Source of the DNA: Planctomycetota bacterium
Lineage (GTDB): Bacteria; Planctomycetota; SZUA-567; H5-PLA8
Direction: 5' to 3'
NCBI GenBank assembly: GCA_016200135.1
Contig: JACQFI010000089.1
Location: 1-48,186, forward strand
DNA: 48,186 nt
Made by a program: the position numbers and the translations under genes. Position 1 is the first letter of the stretch; the number at the start of each line of letters is the position of its first letter. The notes beneath the pieces are model-generated. The model saw only the letters and a program-made list of their open reading frames with translations. It was not told the DNA's origin and did not search any database. Below are positions 28,849 to 37,615 of the stretch, one piece after another.

Positions 28849-30183
28849 ATGGCCGATTACCACCGCAAGTACTTCGGGCTCAAGAAGGAAGTCGCCCCGG
28901 TCCTCGAGGCCACCTACGCCTCCAAGATCGTGGACCTCCTGCGCCTGAAGGGATTCCAGGTCACGCGCGAAGGCATGACGATCAAGCTCGCCAAGGAGTT
29001 CGGCTTCTGCGTCGGCGTCGAACGCGCGGTGCAGATGGCCTACGAGACGCGCCGCAAGTTCCCCGACAAGCGCCTCTTCATTACCGCCGAGATCATCCAC
29101 AATGCGTACGTGAACAAGCAGCTCGTCGAGATGGGCGTCATCTTCCTCAACGGGCAGTACGCCAACGGCATGACCTGGAACGACATCGGCGCCGACGACG
29201 TGGTGATCCTCCCGGCCTTCGGCGCGGCGGTGAAAGAAGTCGAGATGGTCAAGCAGAAGGGCGCGTTCATCGTCGACACCACCTGCGGCGCGGTGGTGAA
29301 CGTCTGGAACAACGTCCAGAAGTACGCCAAGGACACCTTCACCAGCGTCATTCACGGCAAATACAGCCACGAAGAGACGCTCGCGACCGCCAGCCGCGCC
29401 ACGGGCGACGCCGACGGCTTTACCGGCCAGCGCCTCGCGCAGCAGGGCAAGTACATCATCGTCCGCGATCTGGATGAAGCGCAGCTCGTCTGCGATTACA
29501 TCCTCGGCAAGAGCAAGCTCGACCACGACGCGTTCTTCAAGCGCTTCGCGCCCGCGGTGAGCGAAGGCTTCGATCCCGATAAGGACCTGGAACTGATCGG
29601 CGTTGCGAACCAGACGACAATGCTCTCCAGCGAGACGCTCGCGATCCAGGCCCTGCTCAAGAACACCTTCATCCAGAAGTACGGCCCGGCCGAGACCGCG
29701 CAGCGCTTCCGCAGCATCGACACGATCTGTTCGGCCACGCAGGACCGCCAGGACGCGGTGAAGGATATGCTGGTGGCCAAGCCCGACGTGACGATCGTCA
29801 TCGGCGGTTACAACAGCTCGAACACGACCCACCTGGCCGAAATGGGCATCGAGAAGGGCGTGCCGACGTACCACATCGACGACGCGGCCTGCATGATGAA
29901 CAAGACTCAGATCCGGCACCAGCCCATCGGCAAGCACGAAGAAGTCGTGGCCGAGGACTGGTGGCCGAAGCGGTCGCCGTTCACCGTGGCCGTCACCGCC
30001 GGCGCGAGCACGCCCAACAACAAGATCGGCGACATCTTCATGCGCCTCTTCGAACTCCACGGTTGCAACGTGGACGACCTGATCGAGGAACTCGACGCGC
30101 TGCCCACCCCGGAACTCACCCCCGAAGAGCGCGCCCGCATGGAACGCCAGCGCCTCGAACACGAGCAGCACCACAACAATTGA
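28849..30183 (+). CDS. ispH: 4-hydroxy-3-methylbut-2-enyl diphosphate reductase IspH, long form
   Basis: Last step of the MEP isoprenoid pathway: reduces HMBPP to IPP and DMAPP with a [4Fe-4S] cluster. The three cluster cysteines are C54 (GFCVGVERA), C146 (DTTCGAV) and C294 (DTICSAT). At 444 residues it is longer than the E. coli type (about 316) and has the N-terminal extension and long middle found in the plant and cyanobacterial type. The catalytic glutamate and SSNT loop (GGYNSSNTTHL) are present. AGGAG lies about eleven bases before the ATG. It ends in an acidic/basic tail (EERARMERQRLEHEQHHNN). No other MEP gene is in the window. Confidence 0.96.
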   Translation: MADYHRKYFGLKKEVAPVLEATYASKIVDLLRLKGFQVTREGMTIKLAKEFGFCVGVERAVQMAYETRRKFPDKRLFITAEIIHNAYVNKQLVEMGVIFLNGQYANGMTWNDIGADDVVILPAFGAAVKEVEMVKQKGAFIVDTTCGAVVNVWNNVQKYAKDTFTSVIHGKYSHEETLATASRATGDADGFTGQRLAQQGKYIIVRDLDEAQLVCDYILGKSKLDHDAFFKRFAPAVSEGFDPDKDLELIGVANQTTMLSSETLAIQALLKNTFIQKYGPAETAQRFRSIDTICSATQDRQDAVKDMLVAKPDVTIVIGGYNSSNTTHLAEMGIEKGVPTYHIDDAACMMNKTQIRHQPIGKHEEVVAEDWWPKRSPFTVAVTAGASTPNNKIGDIFMRLFELHGCNVDDLIEELDALPTPELTPEERARMERQRLEHEQHHNN

Positions 30184-30243
30184 ATAGCCGTGAGTTGTGT
30201 TGTACTTCTCTAAGATATTTACCGTTCATCAAGGCTTGCGAAT

Positions 30244-30663
30244 TTGTACATCGAACTCGTTAGCGATACCGGCTCTGCCTTCAATTTGCCCAATCTTATC
30301 TGGCTTTATGTTTGCACGCTTGCCCAAGCATGCGGTTGGGAACCACAAGGACCGACAAGTGTAGACAGTCAATCCTTTGGGACTGAATTTACAGCATACT
30401 TGGAAGACGATGGCCGGAAGGTCTCCGCTGAAGACTCCTGGGCTCTTGCAGATGCCCTTCAGAAACTCTTGGACCTTCCTATAAGTGATGAGATTGTCGA
30501 GACAGTTCGAGAGGGAATTGTAAGCGCTTTTCGAAAACTCGATCCACCCTACACATACCCGATACCTCCATTTCGGTTTTCGGAAAAGGGAATAGAAGAT
30601 ACCGTCGAACTCATCAAATTCCTGCGTCTCGGCGCCTTTTCGGTGGGACGCAAGCAAGTCTGA
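30244..30663 (+). CDS. hypothetical protein, TTG start
   Basis: A 139-residue soluble protein (LIWLYVCTLAQACGWEPQGP, DSWALADALQKLLDL, PPFRFSEKGIEDTVELIKFLRLGAF). It looks like a family of small planctomycete-type proteins with a conserved YGWxPxGT-like and ALAxAL pattern, but I cannot name it. There is no ATG in the frame; TTG at 30244 is preceded by AAGG at a suitable distance. More AT-rich than ispH upstream, which suggests a separate origin. It could be an immunity-type protein, but this is a guess. Confidence 0.6.
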   Translation: MYIELVSDTGSAFNLPNLIWLYVCTLAQACGWEPQGPTSVDSQSFGTEFTAYLEDDGRKVSAEDSWALADALQKLLDLPISDEIVETVREGIVSAFRKLDPPYTYPIPPFRFSEKGIEDTVELIKFLRLGAFSVGRKQV

Positions 30664-30731
30664 TTCAACTCATTGCAGCCCCGGAAGCATCCTCTTCACC
30701 GTTCATCTAATTCCCGGCTCTGTTCGCTTGG

Positions 30732-30962
30732 CCTGAAAGGCCAACATAGGATAGCCCAGGGTTGCGTCCCGGCTGTTTGGGACGCCACCCTGGGTCAGCG
30801 ACGCAGACATTTCCTCCCCCCTCCCAAGCGCCAACACGAATCTCGTGTTGGCGCTTGGGAGGGGGGACCGAGGGAGGAGGGCCGCACACCCAGGGAGGCG
30901 GCCGATACATCCGGCCTTGCCCTGGGCTATCACCTGTTGTCCCTTTGGGACAAGGGAACAGC
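30732..30962. repeat. nested palindromic element A with a 24-bp perfect stem
   Basis: Outer arms GATAGCCCAGGG (30750-30761) and CCCTGGGCTATC (30920-30931). Next comes a TCCC-GGGA hairpin block followed by CCCTGGGTCAGCG. At the centre is a perfect 24-bp stem (30816-30839 and 30843-30866) with loop ATC. A similarly built element lies at 31990-32255. Open frames through it on both strands read as low-complexity peptides and are taken as spurious. The rest of 30664-31238 shows no gene. Confidence 0.85.
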
Positions 30963-31238
30963 TTACGTCACGAAATAATAACAACCATACAGAACCGGAA
31001 CCCTTGCACGGCGCGACGTCTTCCTTCACCACATGCCCTTGGCACACCGCTTGCCCCTACTCTTCCGTAGGGCCGCGGCGGCGTTTCGAGATCGAACATC
31101 GAACCGGCGCGGCCCGGGTAAAGAAGGCTGGCGGGCAAGGAGTTGCAGGAACGGATGCGCGGCGGCGGCTGTGGTTCGCGCGAACGCCGTTGTCCCCGGC
31201 AACACCGCTTCGGCCAACGGACGGATAAAGGAGGGGTC

Positions 31239-31913
31239 ATGTTCGGCTATCGTTCGGCAAACCGAGGTTTCTCGATCGGGAAGGTCTTCGTCCTGATCCT
31301 CCCCGCGATCCTTTTCTGGGCCGCCGGCGACATGCTGTACGTCTACTTCACCAACCCTCAGATGGTCGAGACCAGTCTCGCGGACTTCAACGCCGGCAAG
31401 ACGGGCGCGGCGTGGGTCAAGCTCACGGACTGCTCGGTCTTCGTGCCGGGCGCGGTGCTCATCGAGCAAGAACACAGCCAGGAGATCGACAAGGTCTATC
31501 TGCCGCTGCGCCCGGCCAGCGATCCCGGCGCGCCGCTCGCCCACGTGCTGCTCGAGACCCGCGACCCGGAGCTCGTCGCGCTGGTGCAGGACCTCGACAA
31601 GCGCAACCCCGCGGAAGTCGCGCAGTACATCAACGAGCACCGTGAAAAGTTCCAGTTCGAGCGCGTCTTCCAGGGCCTCGTGCGCGTCGGCATGGACTCG
31701 GGGCCCTCGGACCGCGAGAAGGTCGCGAAGGCTTCGGGCAAACTCACGCCCGAGTTCTTGATTGTTCAGGACGGCAAGGAACCCATGCTTGGTCTTCCCC
31801 TGTTCCTCATTGGCATCGGGCTGGCATTCCTGTACGTCATGCTCGTTGGCGTGCCTGCACGCTCGGTGAAGGCCGGGCCGCGAGGACTGCAGGTTGGCTC
31901 GTTGGTTCGTTGA
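31239..31913 (+). CDS. two-helix membrane protein of unknown function
   Basis: A 224-residue protein with one membrane helix near each end: VFVLILPAILFWAAGDMLYVYF (about 15-36) and LGLPLFLIGIGLAFLYVMLVGVPA (about 186-209). Between them is a 150-residue soluble domain (WVKLTDCSVFVPGAVLIEQEHSQEIDKVYLPLRP, LAHVLLETRDPELVALVQDL), probably outside the cytoplasm. GGAGGGG directly precedes the ATG at a good distance. The layout resembles planctomycete proteins with an inserted domain between two helices. No catalytic motif seen. Confidence 0.82.
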   Translation: MFGYRSANRGFSIGKVFVLILPAILFWAAGDMLYVYFTNPQMVETSLADFNAGKTGAAWVKLTDCSVFVPGAVLIEQEHSQEIDKVYLPLRPASDPGAPLAHVLLETRDPELVALVQDLDKRNPAEVAQYINEHREKFQFERVFQGLVRVGMDSGPSDREKVAKASGKLTPEFLIVQDGKEPMLGLPLFLIGIGLAFLYVMLVGVPARSVKAGPRGLQVGSLVR

Positions 31914-31989
31914 CTGGTTTTCTAGTTTGCGGGTGTTGCAAAGGGCGATCCATTAACCAGCCAGCCAGCCAAGAATTCCGTCCTTCCCT

Positions 31990-32255
31990 TAGGCCCGAAG
32001 GGCCGCGCGGTAATAGCTAGGGTCGGAGTCCCGATTCATCGGGACGAAGGCCCTGGTCAGCGGCCCCAACAAGAAGGGAAAGCCCTGAAAGAGCGCCTAT
32101 TTCGCGCGACTTTTTGGCATGAATTAAAAGCGGGGTCTTCCTCGGGCACGCCCCGTTGGGGCTAAGGCCTAATTGGGAGCGCTGCGTACCAGGGCCTGCA
32201 CTCCGCTTCGCGTCGCTTCGACCCTGGCTATTTCCGCGCGCGCCTTCGGCGCTGC
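31990..32255. repeat. nested palindromic element B
   Basis: Starts AGGCCCGAAGGGCCGCGCGG and contains TAATAGCTAGGGTCG near the left and CGACCCTGGCTATTTCC near the right (reverse complement with three mismatches). The inner order GTCCC-hairpin, CCCTGGTCAGCG matches element A at 30732-30962. It fills most of the 31914-32369 gap, which holds no gene that I can support. Confidence 0.78.
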
Positions 32256-32369
32256 ATGCGCACGGCGCGTTTCTGCTTTGCAGATTTTCTGGTTTGCCCG
32301 TTTACCAACAAGCAAACCAGCCCTGTCCATTTCTCCCGCAGTCGCATAAGCTGTTCTTGAGGGCTGCCC

Positions 32370-32672
32370 ATGTCCCCCGACGAACACGTCTGCCTCTGCT
32401 TTCACGTCTCCAAGCGCAAGATCGTGAAGTTCTGCCAGCGCGAGAAGCCCAAGGTCGCGAGCCAGATCAGCGCATGCCTGGGCGCGGGCACCGGCTGCGG
32501 CTGGTGCGTCCCGTTCCTCAAGGTCCTCTTCGAACAGTGCAAACGCGGCGAACCCGATCCCGACCTCCCCTTCTCCATCGAAGAGTACGCCCGCCGCCGC
32601 CAGACCTACCGCGACACCGGCGCACGCCCGGCGGAAGTCCCGCCACCCACGGAGCCCAACGGCACGCCATGA
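32370..32672 (+). CDS. BFD-like [2Fe-2S]-binding protein
   Basis: A 100-residue protein with the CxC...GxGTxCGxC pattern of bacterioferritin-associated ferredoxin-type domains: C8-L-C10 and GAGTGCGWC (cysteines at about 43 and 46). It probably carries a [2Fe-2S] cluster and serves in iron handling or electron transfer. The last third is a charged tail. GAGGG lies shortly before the ATG. It overlaps the DUF2238 gene by four bases (ATGA), so they are probably translated together. Confidence 0.88.
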   Translation: MSPDEHVCLCFHVSKRKIVKFCQREKPKVASQISACLGAGTGCGWCVPFLKVLFEQCKRGEPDPDLPFSIEEYARRRQTYRDTGARPAEVPPPTEPNGTP

Positions 32673-33295
32673 CCTCCCGCGCCGAAAAAATCGGCCTCGT
32701 GAGCGCGTACTGCGCCATCGCCGTCGCGCTCGGCATCTACCCCTACGACCGGCAAGACTGGGCGCTCGAGAACAGCGTCCCTTTTCTCGAGGGCCTCGCT
32801 GCGATCATTTATTACCGCTTCCGTAAGGTCGAATTCACGCGCCTCTGCTACTACCTCATTTTCGTCCACCTGGTGGTCCAGATGATCGGCGGGCATTACA
32901 CCTACGCACGCGTGCCGCTCTTCGATTGGCTGCGCGATTACTTCCACTGGTCGCGCAACCACTACGACCGGCTCGCGCATTTCGCGCTCGGCTTCTGCCT
33001 CTATCCGCCCATCCGCGAGATCTGCCTGCGCCGCACGCCGCTTAAGGCCTCGCGCCGCTGGGCCGCGTTCTTCACGCTCACCACGATCTGCGCCATCGCG
33101 GGCCTCTGGGAAGTCTGGGAATGGCTCGTCGCCGCGGGCACTCACTCTGACCTCGGCGAAGCCTACCTCGGCACCCAAGGCGATCCGTGGGACGCGCAGA
33201 AGGACATCGTCCTCGCGCCGATCGGCGCCGTGGCCGCGCTCTTCGCGCTCACCAAGTTCCACGACGCCGCGCTCGCGAAGATCCCCGCCGACTGA
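32669..33295 (+). CDS. DUF2238 (YjdF-like) membrane protein
   Basis: A 208-residue protein with about five or six membrane helices. The family signature is clear: WALENSVPFLEGLAAIIYYRF, QMIGGHYTYARVPLFDWLRDYFHWSRNHYDRLAHFALGF, WEVWEWLVA and QGDPWDAQKDIVLAPIGA. Function unknown; conserved His, Asp and Glu in the HYDRLAHF and WEVWEW blocks look like a metal or redox site in the membrane. Pairing with a [2Fe-2S] gene would fit an iron-linked role, but this is inference. Confidence 0.9.
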   Translation: MTSRAEKIGLVSAYCAIAVALGIYPYDRQDWALENSVPFLEGLAAIIYYRFRKVEFTRLCYYLIFVHLVVQMIGGHYTYARVPLFDWLRDYFHWSRNHYDRLAHFALGFCLYPPIREICLRRTPLKASRRWAAFFTLTTICAIAGLWEVWEWLVAAGTHSDLGEAYLGTQGDPWDAQKDIVLAPIGAVAALFALTKFHDAALAKIPAD

Positions 33296-33337
33296 AGCAG
33301 CGCCCGCAGCGGCTTTGCCAGTTGCATATTGGATATT

Positions 33338-33365
33338 CTTGGCGAACGTGGCGTCTTTGGCGGCT
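33338..33365. repeat. single CCAAGACGCC-family arm, diverged
   Basis: Reads TTCTTGGCGAACGTGGCGTC then TTTGGCGGCT, a diverged copy of the arm seen at 2515-2540. It lies in the 97-base gap between the DUF2238 protein and the oxidoreductase. Confidence 0.65.
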
Positions 33366-33392
33366 GCTTCCGTTCTTTCCAGGAGCTATCTC

Positions 33393-34442
33393 ATGAAGAC
33401 CCCGCGCGCGGTCGTGATCGGCTACGGTTTCGCCGGCCGCTGCTTCCATACGTACCTGATCAAGCTCACGCCCGGCCTGCAACTCCACGGCGTGGCCTCG
33501 CGCAGCCCCGAGACCCGCGCGCGCGTGCAAAAAGATCTCGGCTGCAAGACTTACGCATCCTTCGACGCCGTCCTCGACGACCGCGACGTGGACCTCGTGG
33601 TCCTCGCCACGCCTCACGATACGCATTGCGACCTCGCCGTCCGCGCGCTCGACGCCGGCAAACACGTCGTCACCGATAAGGTGATGTGCCTCAACCTCTC
33701 CGAATGCGACCGCATGATCGGCGCGGCGAAGAAAGCCGGCCGCATGCTCAACGTCTTCCACAACCGCCGCTTCGATGGCGACTACCTGACCGTCCGCAAG
33801 CTGCTCGACGACGGCAAACTCGGCCGCGTGCACTGGCTGGAGATGGCTTGGCAGGGTTTCGGGCCGCCCGGCGGCTGGCGCGGAACCGCCGAGGCCGGCG
33901 GCGGGCGCTTCTTCGATCTCGGCGCGCATCTCGTCGACCAGACGGTCCAGCTCTTTCCGCAAGTGATCGAGTCCGTCTACGCGCGGATTCACCGGCACTT
34001 CGAGAAAGCCGGCGTCGAGAGCCACGCCACGATCGTGATCGGCTTCGCCGGCGGTTGCACGGGCATCGTCGATGCCGGCAGCATGGCCGCCGTGCGCAAG
34101 CCGCGCTACTACGTGCTCGGCGACCAGGCCGGCTTCATCAAATATGGCGTGGACCCGCAGGAAGCCGCGATGATTAAAGGCGACATCGACGCCGCGCGCG
34201 AAGACGAGAAGAACTACGGCCGCCTCGGCGACGGCAAGACCGAAGAGATTGTGCCCACGCTGCAGGGACGCTGGCGGAACTACTACGAGAACATCGCCGC
34301 CGTGCTGACCCAAGGCGCCGAACCCGCCGTGAGCCTCGCCTCCGTCCGCCGCGCCCTGGCCGTGCTCGACGCCGCCCAGAAATCCGCCCAGACCGGCACC
34401 GCGTTGCGCCTGGACTACCCCGCCCTGAATTCCCTGCGTTGA
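33393..34442 (+). CDS. Gfo/Idh/MocA family NAD(P)-dependent oxidoreductase
   Basis: A 349-residue sugar-type dehydrogenase. The N-terminal Rossmann fold has VVIGYGFAGRCFH and the DLVVLATPHDTHCDLAVRALDAGKHVVTDKVMCLNLSECDRM block, with the Lys (DKV) near the usual EKP motif. The C-terminal domain has the GGGRFFDLGAHLVDQTVQLFP motif with the Asp/His pair. The probable substrate is a sugar or inositol. AGGAG eight bases before the ATG sets the start; the frame upstream to 33315 is repeat DNA. Confidence 0.93.
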   Translation: MKTPRAVVIGYGFAGRCFHTYLIKLTPGLQLHGVASRSPETRARVQKDLGCKTYASFDAVLDDRDVDLVVLATPHDTHCDLAVRALDAGKHVVTDKVMCLNLSECDRMIGAAKKAGRMLNVFHNRRFDGDYLTVRKLLDDGKLGRVHWLEMAWQGFGPPGGWRGTAEAGGGRFFDLGAHLVDQTVQLFPQVIESVYARIHRHFEKAGVESHATIVIGFAGGCTGIVDAGSMAAVRKPRYYVLGDQAGFIKYGVDPQEAAMIKGDIDAAREDEKNYGRLGDGKTEEIVPTLQGRWRNYYENIAAVLTQGAEPAVSLASVRRALAVLDAAQKSAQTGTALRLDYPALNSLR

Positions 34443-34455
34443 CGCGACGCTGTTT

Positions 34456-34619
34456 CACCGCAGAGAACGGCACGGAAGTGAACAGCAAAAAAGTAAACAG
34501 TAATCAGTTACTGATTACTTCAGTTATTTTTTCCGTTCTTCGCGCCTTAGCGTCTTTGCGCGAAAATTCCGTTCCGTTTGCAAACCCGCACGCCGTTCTC
34601 CGCGTCACTGCGGTGAAAA
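34456..34619. repeat. inverted repeat region, TTTCACCGCAGAGAACGG family
   Basis: TTTCACCGCAGAGAACGGC near 34456 is an imperfect reverse complement of GCCGTTCTCCGCGTCACTGCGGTGAAA ending near 34617. Between them is TTCTTCGCGCCTTAGCG, a member of a related family. Diverged single copies lie near 43450 (TTCTCCGTGCCTCCGCGGTGG) and near 46474. Confidence 0.7.
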
Positions 34620-34654
34620 AAGACCCGCTCCCCTCTTTAACAGGAGGGAGCGGG
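34615..34654 (-). terminator. rho-independent terminator of the Gly-rich gene
   Basis: On the minus strand the stem CCCGCTCCC / GGGAGCGGG, with a 13-base loop, is followed by TCTTTTTT. It begins 25 bases past the stop of the Gly-rich small protein gene and supports that this gene is really transcribed. Confidence 0.85.
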
Positions 34655-34678
34655 GAACGCGGTCCAACTTTATACTGA

Positions 34679-34963
34679 TTAGGCCCGAATGTTGATCGTG
34701 CCGATGTAGCTGTTGTCGGACACGTTGCCGCCGTTGAGCAGCCCGCCGCTGGCGCCCGAAGCCGCGCCCGCCGCGCCCGCGCCCGCCCCGGCTCCGCCCG
34801 AACCCAGACCCGCGCCCACGCCCGTCCCGACGCCCAGACCCAGCGCGCCCGAACCCGACACCGCGCCGGTGGCCAGACCGCGCGCATCGCCGCCGCGCTT
34901 GCCGCTCTGAACGACGCTGTTGCCCGTGCGACCGACGTTTCCACTTCCGATTCCGCTAGCCAT
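34679..34963 (-). CDS. small Gly/Ala-rich protein
   Basis: A 94-residue protein, more than half Gly, Ala and Ser, with a regular GLGVGTGVGAGLGSGGAGAGAG core (about 42-64) and a distinct C-terminus (LLNGGNVSDNSYIGTINIRA). No signal peptide or cysteines. AAGGAG lies eight bases before the ATG and a good terminator follows the stop, so the gene is a stand-alone unit that appears well expressed. Function unknown: structural, disordered or secreted by an unusual route. The 34964-35298 stretch upstream holds a CCTCCTTCC-GAAGGAGG-like hairpin near 35027-35046 and no other gene. Confidence 0.72.
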   Translation of the reverse strand: MASGIGSGNVGRTGNSVVQSGKRGGDARGLATGAVSGSGALGLGVGTGVGAGLGSGGAGAGAGAAGAASGASGGLLNGGNVSDNSYIGTINIRA

Positions 34964-35298
34964 GATAGGCTCCTTTTTCTGTTACCTGCAGCCCCAGAAG
35001 GCGTCCGGCGAGTTTCGACCCGCCACATAACCCCTCCTGCTTCGGAAGGAGGTAATGGCAAAGTCCGTGCCAGCGCCAAAAGCGCGCCCCGGCCCGCGCA
35101 AACCCGTTCAAACCGCGGTTCCACGCGTGCAATCGCCGCTTTTCCCGTTCAATGCTTGAGCAGTGCCGTGGATTCCCGCGTTCGGAGAGCGGACGGGACT
35201 TTTGTTAAGTGTTGAGCGAATGGTGCGGGGCGCGAAGAGAATTTCCCCTTAAGGGATCTGCCTGCAAAAAGTAAGTGGGATTGCAAAGGCGGTGACGT

Positions 35299-37356
35299 TT
35301 ACGGGGCCTTGGGTTCCGGAGCTTTAGGGGCGCGCGGGCCGCCGTCGTTTGGTTTTGGGCCGTCCATATCGGAGGCGAGATCTTTGCGTTGCCAGGCACG
35401 GACGTAATCGAAGATCATGTCCGCGGGAAGCTTAGCGTCGTCGAAGCCCTCGGTTTCCCAGCCGCCGGAGATGTGCTGCAGGATAAAGTAGCTGGGCACG
35501 GAGCCGATGCGTTTGCACTCCCATCGGAAGACCTCCTTGCCCTGTTGATATATGATTGCCTGTCCGGGCGTCCAAAGCATGCCCACCGTCACGAAGCCCT
35601 CGGCGTCCGGGTGGTGGTACAGGGTCAACGTACCGATGGACTTGTGGTTTTTCAGATAGAAATCCCAGTGCATGCCCGCGTCATGGCGATTCGGACCCCA
35701 GATGGAAAGCTGCTCCATGATGTCGAATTCCATTCCGTTGCCATTGGTGGAATCGCGGCGGAAATGGCGCGTCTCGCCGAAGCCGGTCTTCTTGGGATCC
35801 ATCTCGTAAGCGAGGCCTCGGTCGGGCATCATCCAAAAAGCGGTAAAACTGTTGGGAGTGGCCGGCATCTTGAGCCGGGCTTCAAAGTAGCCATACCGCT
35901 GGGTCCATTTCCCGTAGGTGTCGCAGTTGCCCGTGGCGTAATTGAGGATGGGTTGATTGGGATCGTCGTTGTGGCGGGCCTTGCGCTTTTCCAGCCGAAG
36001 GTAAAGCAGATCGTTCTTGACGATGACGTTGTCTTTAGACCATGCGGTCTCCTTGCCGAGGTGCCAGTCGCCCTCGGAATAGATGTTCCACTTGTGAAGG
36101 TCGATCGCGTTCCCGCTAAAGTTATCTTCAAAGGTGAGCGACCAATCGCCTTCCACGGGTGGGCGTTTACCTAGCCACTCGGGGAGGCTTTGACGCGGAG
36201 GCATCTCGGCGATGATGGATAGAACCTGCAGGGAGCCTTCCTGCCTGTCGGCGCCCACCACGATGCCGTTTGTGGCATTCGACGCATACACCGAACCGGT
36301 GCCCGGCTCGTGTTCCTTTTCGAAGACGTGAGCGGGGCCTTGGCTATCGAGCATTTCTGAAGTCTCCAAGCCGCGCCATGGCCGCGGCGGAACGAACGAG
36401 GCGAATATGTCCGCTTCGTCGCCGGGGGCGACCGGCGCGGCGGCCCGAAAGGCATCGGTGGGGCCTTTTGTGCTTTCCAGGCGGATAAAGGGAGTCAGCG
36501 AAGTGGCGCCGGTATTTTTCACGCGAACTTTGACTTGAAGATATTCATTAAGATTCCAGACGCCCACGGCGGGTTTGAAGACGATGGACTGCTCGCCCAC
36601 CGGTGTAAATGTGCCCGTGAGCGTGGCCGGATCGAACTTGGCGCCGCCGCGCACGGCAGCCTGTTTGGCGGGATCGAAGGCGGCCTTCGGGCCGGCGATT
36701 ACGCCGCCGGGAGGCATGAAGGCGAGTTTGTTTTGATCGAGGCAGGGCTTTTCGCCTGGATGGCCTGCGGCGTGTATGGCCTCTATGCGGAACTTCTGCT
36801 CGTGGGAGCTTTTGCCGGCGAAGAATATGAGTTTAGTGATCTTGCCGGTATTCAACGTGTGGTCTTTCTTTCCCCATTTGTAATGGAAGATTGCCGTGAC
36901 GGATCCGGACTCGTGCGGTTTGAGCGTAACCTTGCCGGCGGAATAGGGTTCGTTTTGCCAGGGGCCGTCGTCATCGGCTCGGAGCGACAGGTTGAGCGGG
37001 CTCGCGCCTAAATTGACGATCCTGGCATCGATGCGGCCATAGGCGGACAAGTCCCAGGCGGCCGGCGGCGTAATGACAATGCCGGGAAAGGATGACTTGC
37101 CGTCCGCGGCTACGGTGACTTCGATGCCGTTGTCGGCCAACGCGCAGGCGACTTCGGGCTGTGAAGAGCCGTTAAGAGCGACCTGCTTGGCGGCGTCGAT
37201 CGCGGCGGGATCGAAAAGGACTTTGGTCGGCAGTTCCGCGGCTGCCTGCTCGGCCGTGGCGGCATTCATGCCCGCGACGATTGGGAATGCGAACAACAAG
37301 CCCGGCAACCAAGGAGTCCGCCGCGCTCTACGGCCATTGATCGTAACGCCCTTCAT
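35299..37356 (-). CDS. GH16 family glycoside hydrolase with N-terminal beta domains
   Basis: A 685-residue secreted enzyme. Signal peptide about 1-35 (basic start, LPGLLFAFPIVAGMNAATA). Two N-terminal beta-sandwich-like domains (about 40-220 and 230-400, each with WDLSAYGRIDARIVNLGASPLNLSLR-like sequence) resemble carbohydrate-binding modules. The GH16 catalytic domain (about 415-650) has the nucleophile and acid/base motif E543-FD-IM-E548 (D545 between), plus LTFEDNFSG, YGYFEARLKMP, FTAFWMMP and FDYVRAW. It likely cleaves an algal-type galactan or beta-glucan (agarase, carrageenase or porphyranase-like). GGAGG six bases before the ATG sets the start. It is divergent from an AraC regulator. 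Confidence 0.92.
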   Translation of the reverse strand: MKGVTINGRRARRTPWLPGLLFAFPIVAGMNAATAEQAAAELPTKVLFDPAAIDAAKQVALNGSSQPEVACALADNGIEVTVAADGKSSFPGIVITPPAAWDLSAYGRIDARIVNLGASPLNLSLRADDDGPWQNEPYSAGKVTLKPHESGSVTAIFHYKWGKKDHTLNTGKITKLIFFAGKSSHEQKFRIEAIHAAGHPGEKPCLDQNKLAFMPPGGVIAGPKAAFDPAKQAAVRGGAKFDPATLTGTFTPVGEQSIVFKPAVGVWNLNEYLQVKVRVKNTGATSLTPFIRLESTKGPTDAFRAAAPVAPGDEADIFASFVPPRPWRGLETSEMLDSQGPAHVFEKEHEPGTGSVYASNATNGIVVGADRQEGSLQVLSIIAEMPPRQSLPEWLGKRPPVEGDWSLTFEDNFSGNAIDLHKWNIYSEGDWHLGKETAWSKDNVIVKNDLLYLRLEKRKARHNDDPNQPILNYATGNCDTYGKWTQRYGYFEARLKMPATPNSFTAFWMMPDRGLAYEMDPKKTGFGETRHFRRDSTNGNGMEFDIMEQLSIWGPNRHDAGMHWDFYLKNHKSIGTLTLYHHPDAEGFVTVGMLWTPGQAIIYQQGKEVFRWECKRIGSVPSYFILQHISGGWETEGFDDAKLPADMIFDYVRAWQRKDLASDMDGPKPNDGGPRAPKAPEPKAP

Positions 37357-37477
37357 GTTGCTCCTCCAAACGAACAAGCAAGCCAATCCCCAGCCGAAAT
37401 CCCGTTGCGGTTCGCATTCCCCCGATGGGGCGGGAGTGAAAAGGAGCGGACGTTGTCGGTCTCCCCAGGCGCGCCAT

Positions 37478-37521
37478 CCCGCTCTCCCATCGCGTGTTCC
37501 CCGGTGCGCCGGAAGAGCGGG
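37478..37521. promoter_or_regulatory. possible operator in the GH16/AraC divergent region
   Basis: CCCGCTCT (37478-37485) and AGAGCGGG (37514-37521) are inverted repeats 28 bp apart in the 259-base gap between the divergent genes. A second short pair, GCCTC and GGAGGC, lies near 37560-37585. Spaced inverted sites could bind the AraC protein; this is inference. Confidence 0.3.
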
Positions 37522-37615
37522 GAACGGCAAACGCCCCGGGCATCTTCATTTCAGATCCGCCTCGCATAGTGTACCCTTCGGAGGCGCTCAGGGCTTTACG
37601 GAATGAGTGACTAAA

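Noticed and set aside
28825..30174. Minus-strand open frame opposite ispH
   Set aside because: Antisense of a clear IspH coding sequence with all cluster cysteines.
30703..31047. Open frames on both strands through the nested palindrome
   Set aside because: The peptides are low-complexity translations of a repeat, such frames are often misannotated as proteins.
34964..35210. Riboswitch upstream of the Gly-rich gene
   Set aside because: There is a hairpin near 35027-35046, but no known riboswitch core could be recognised.
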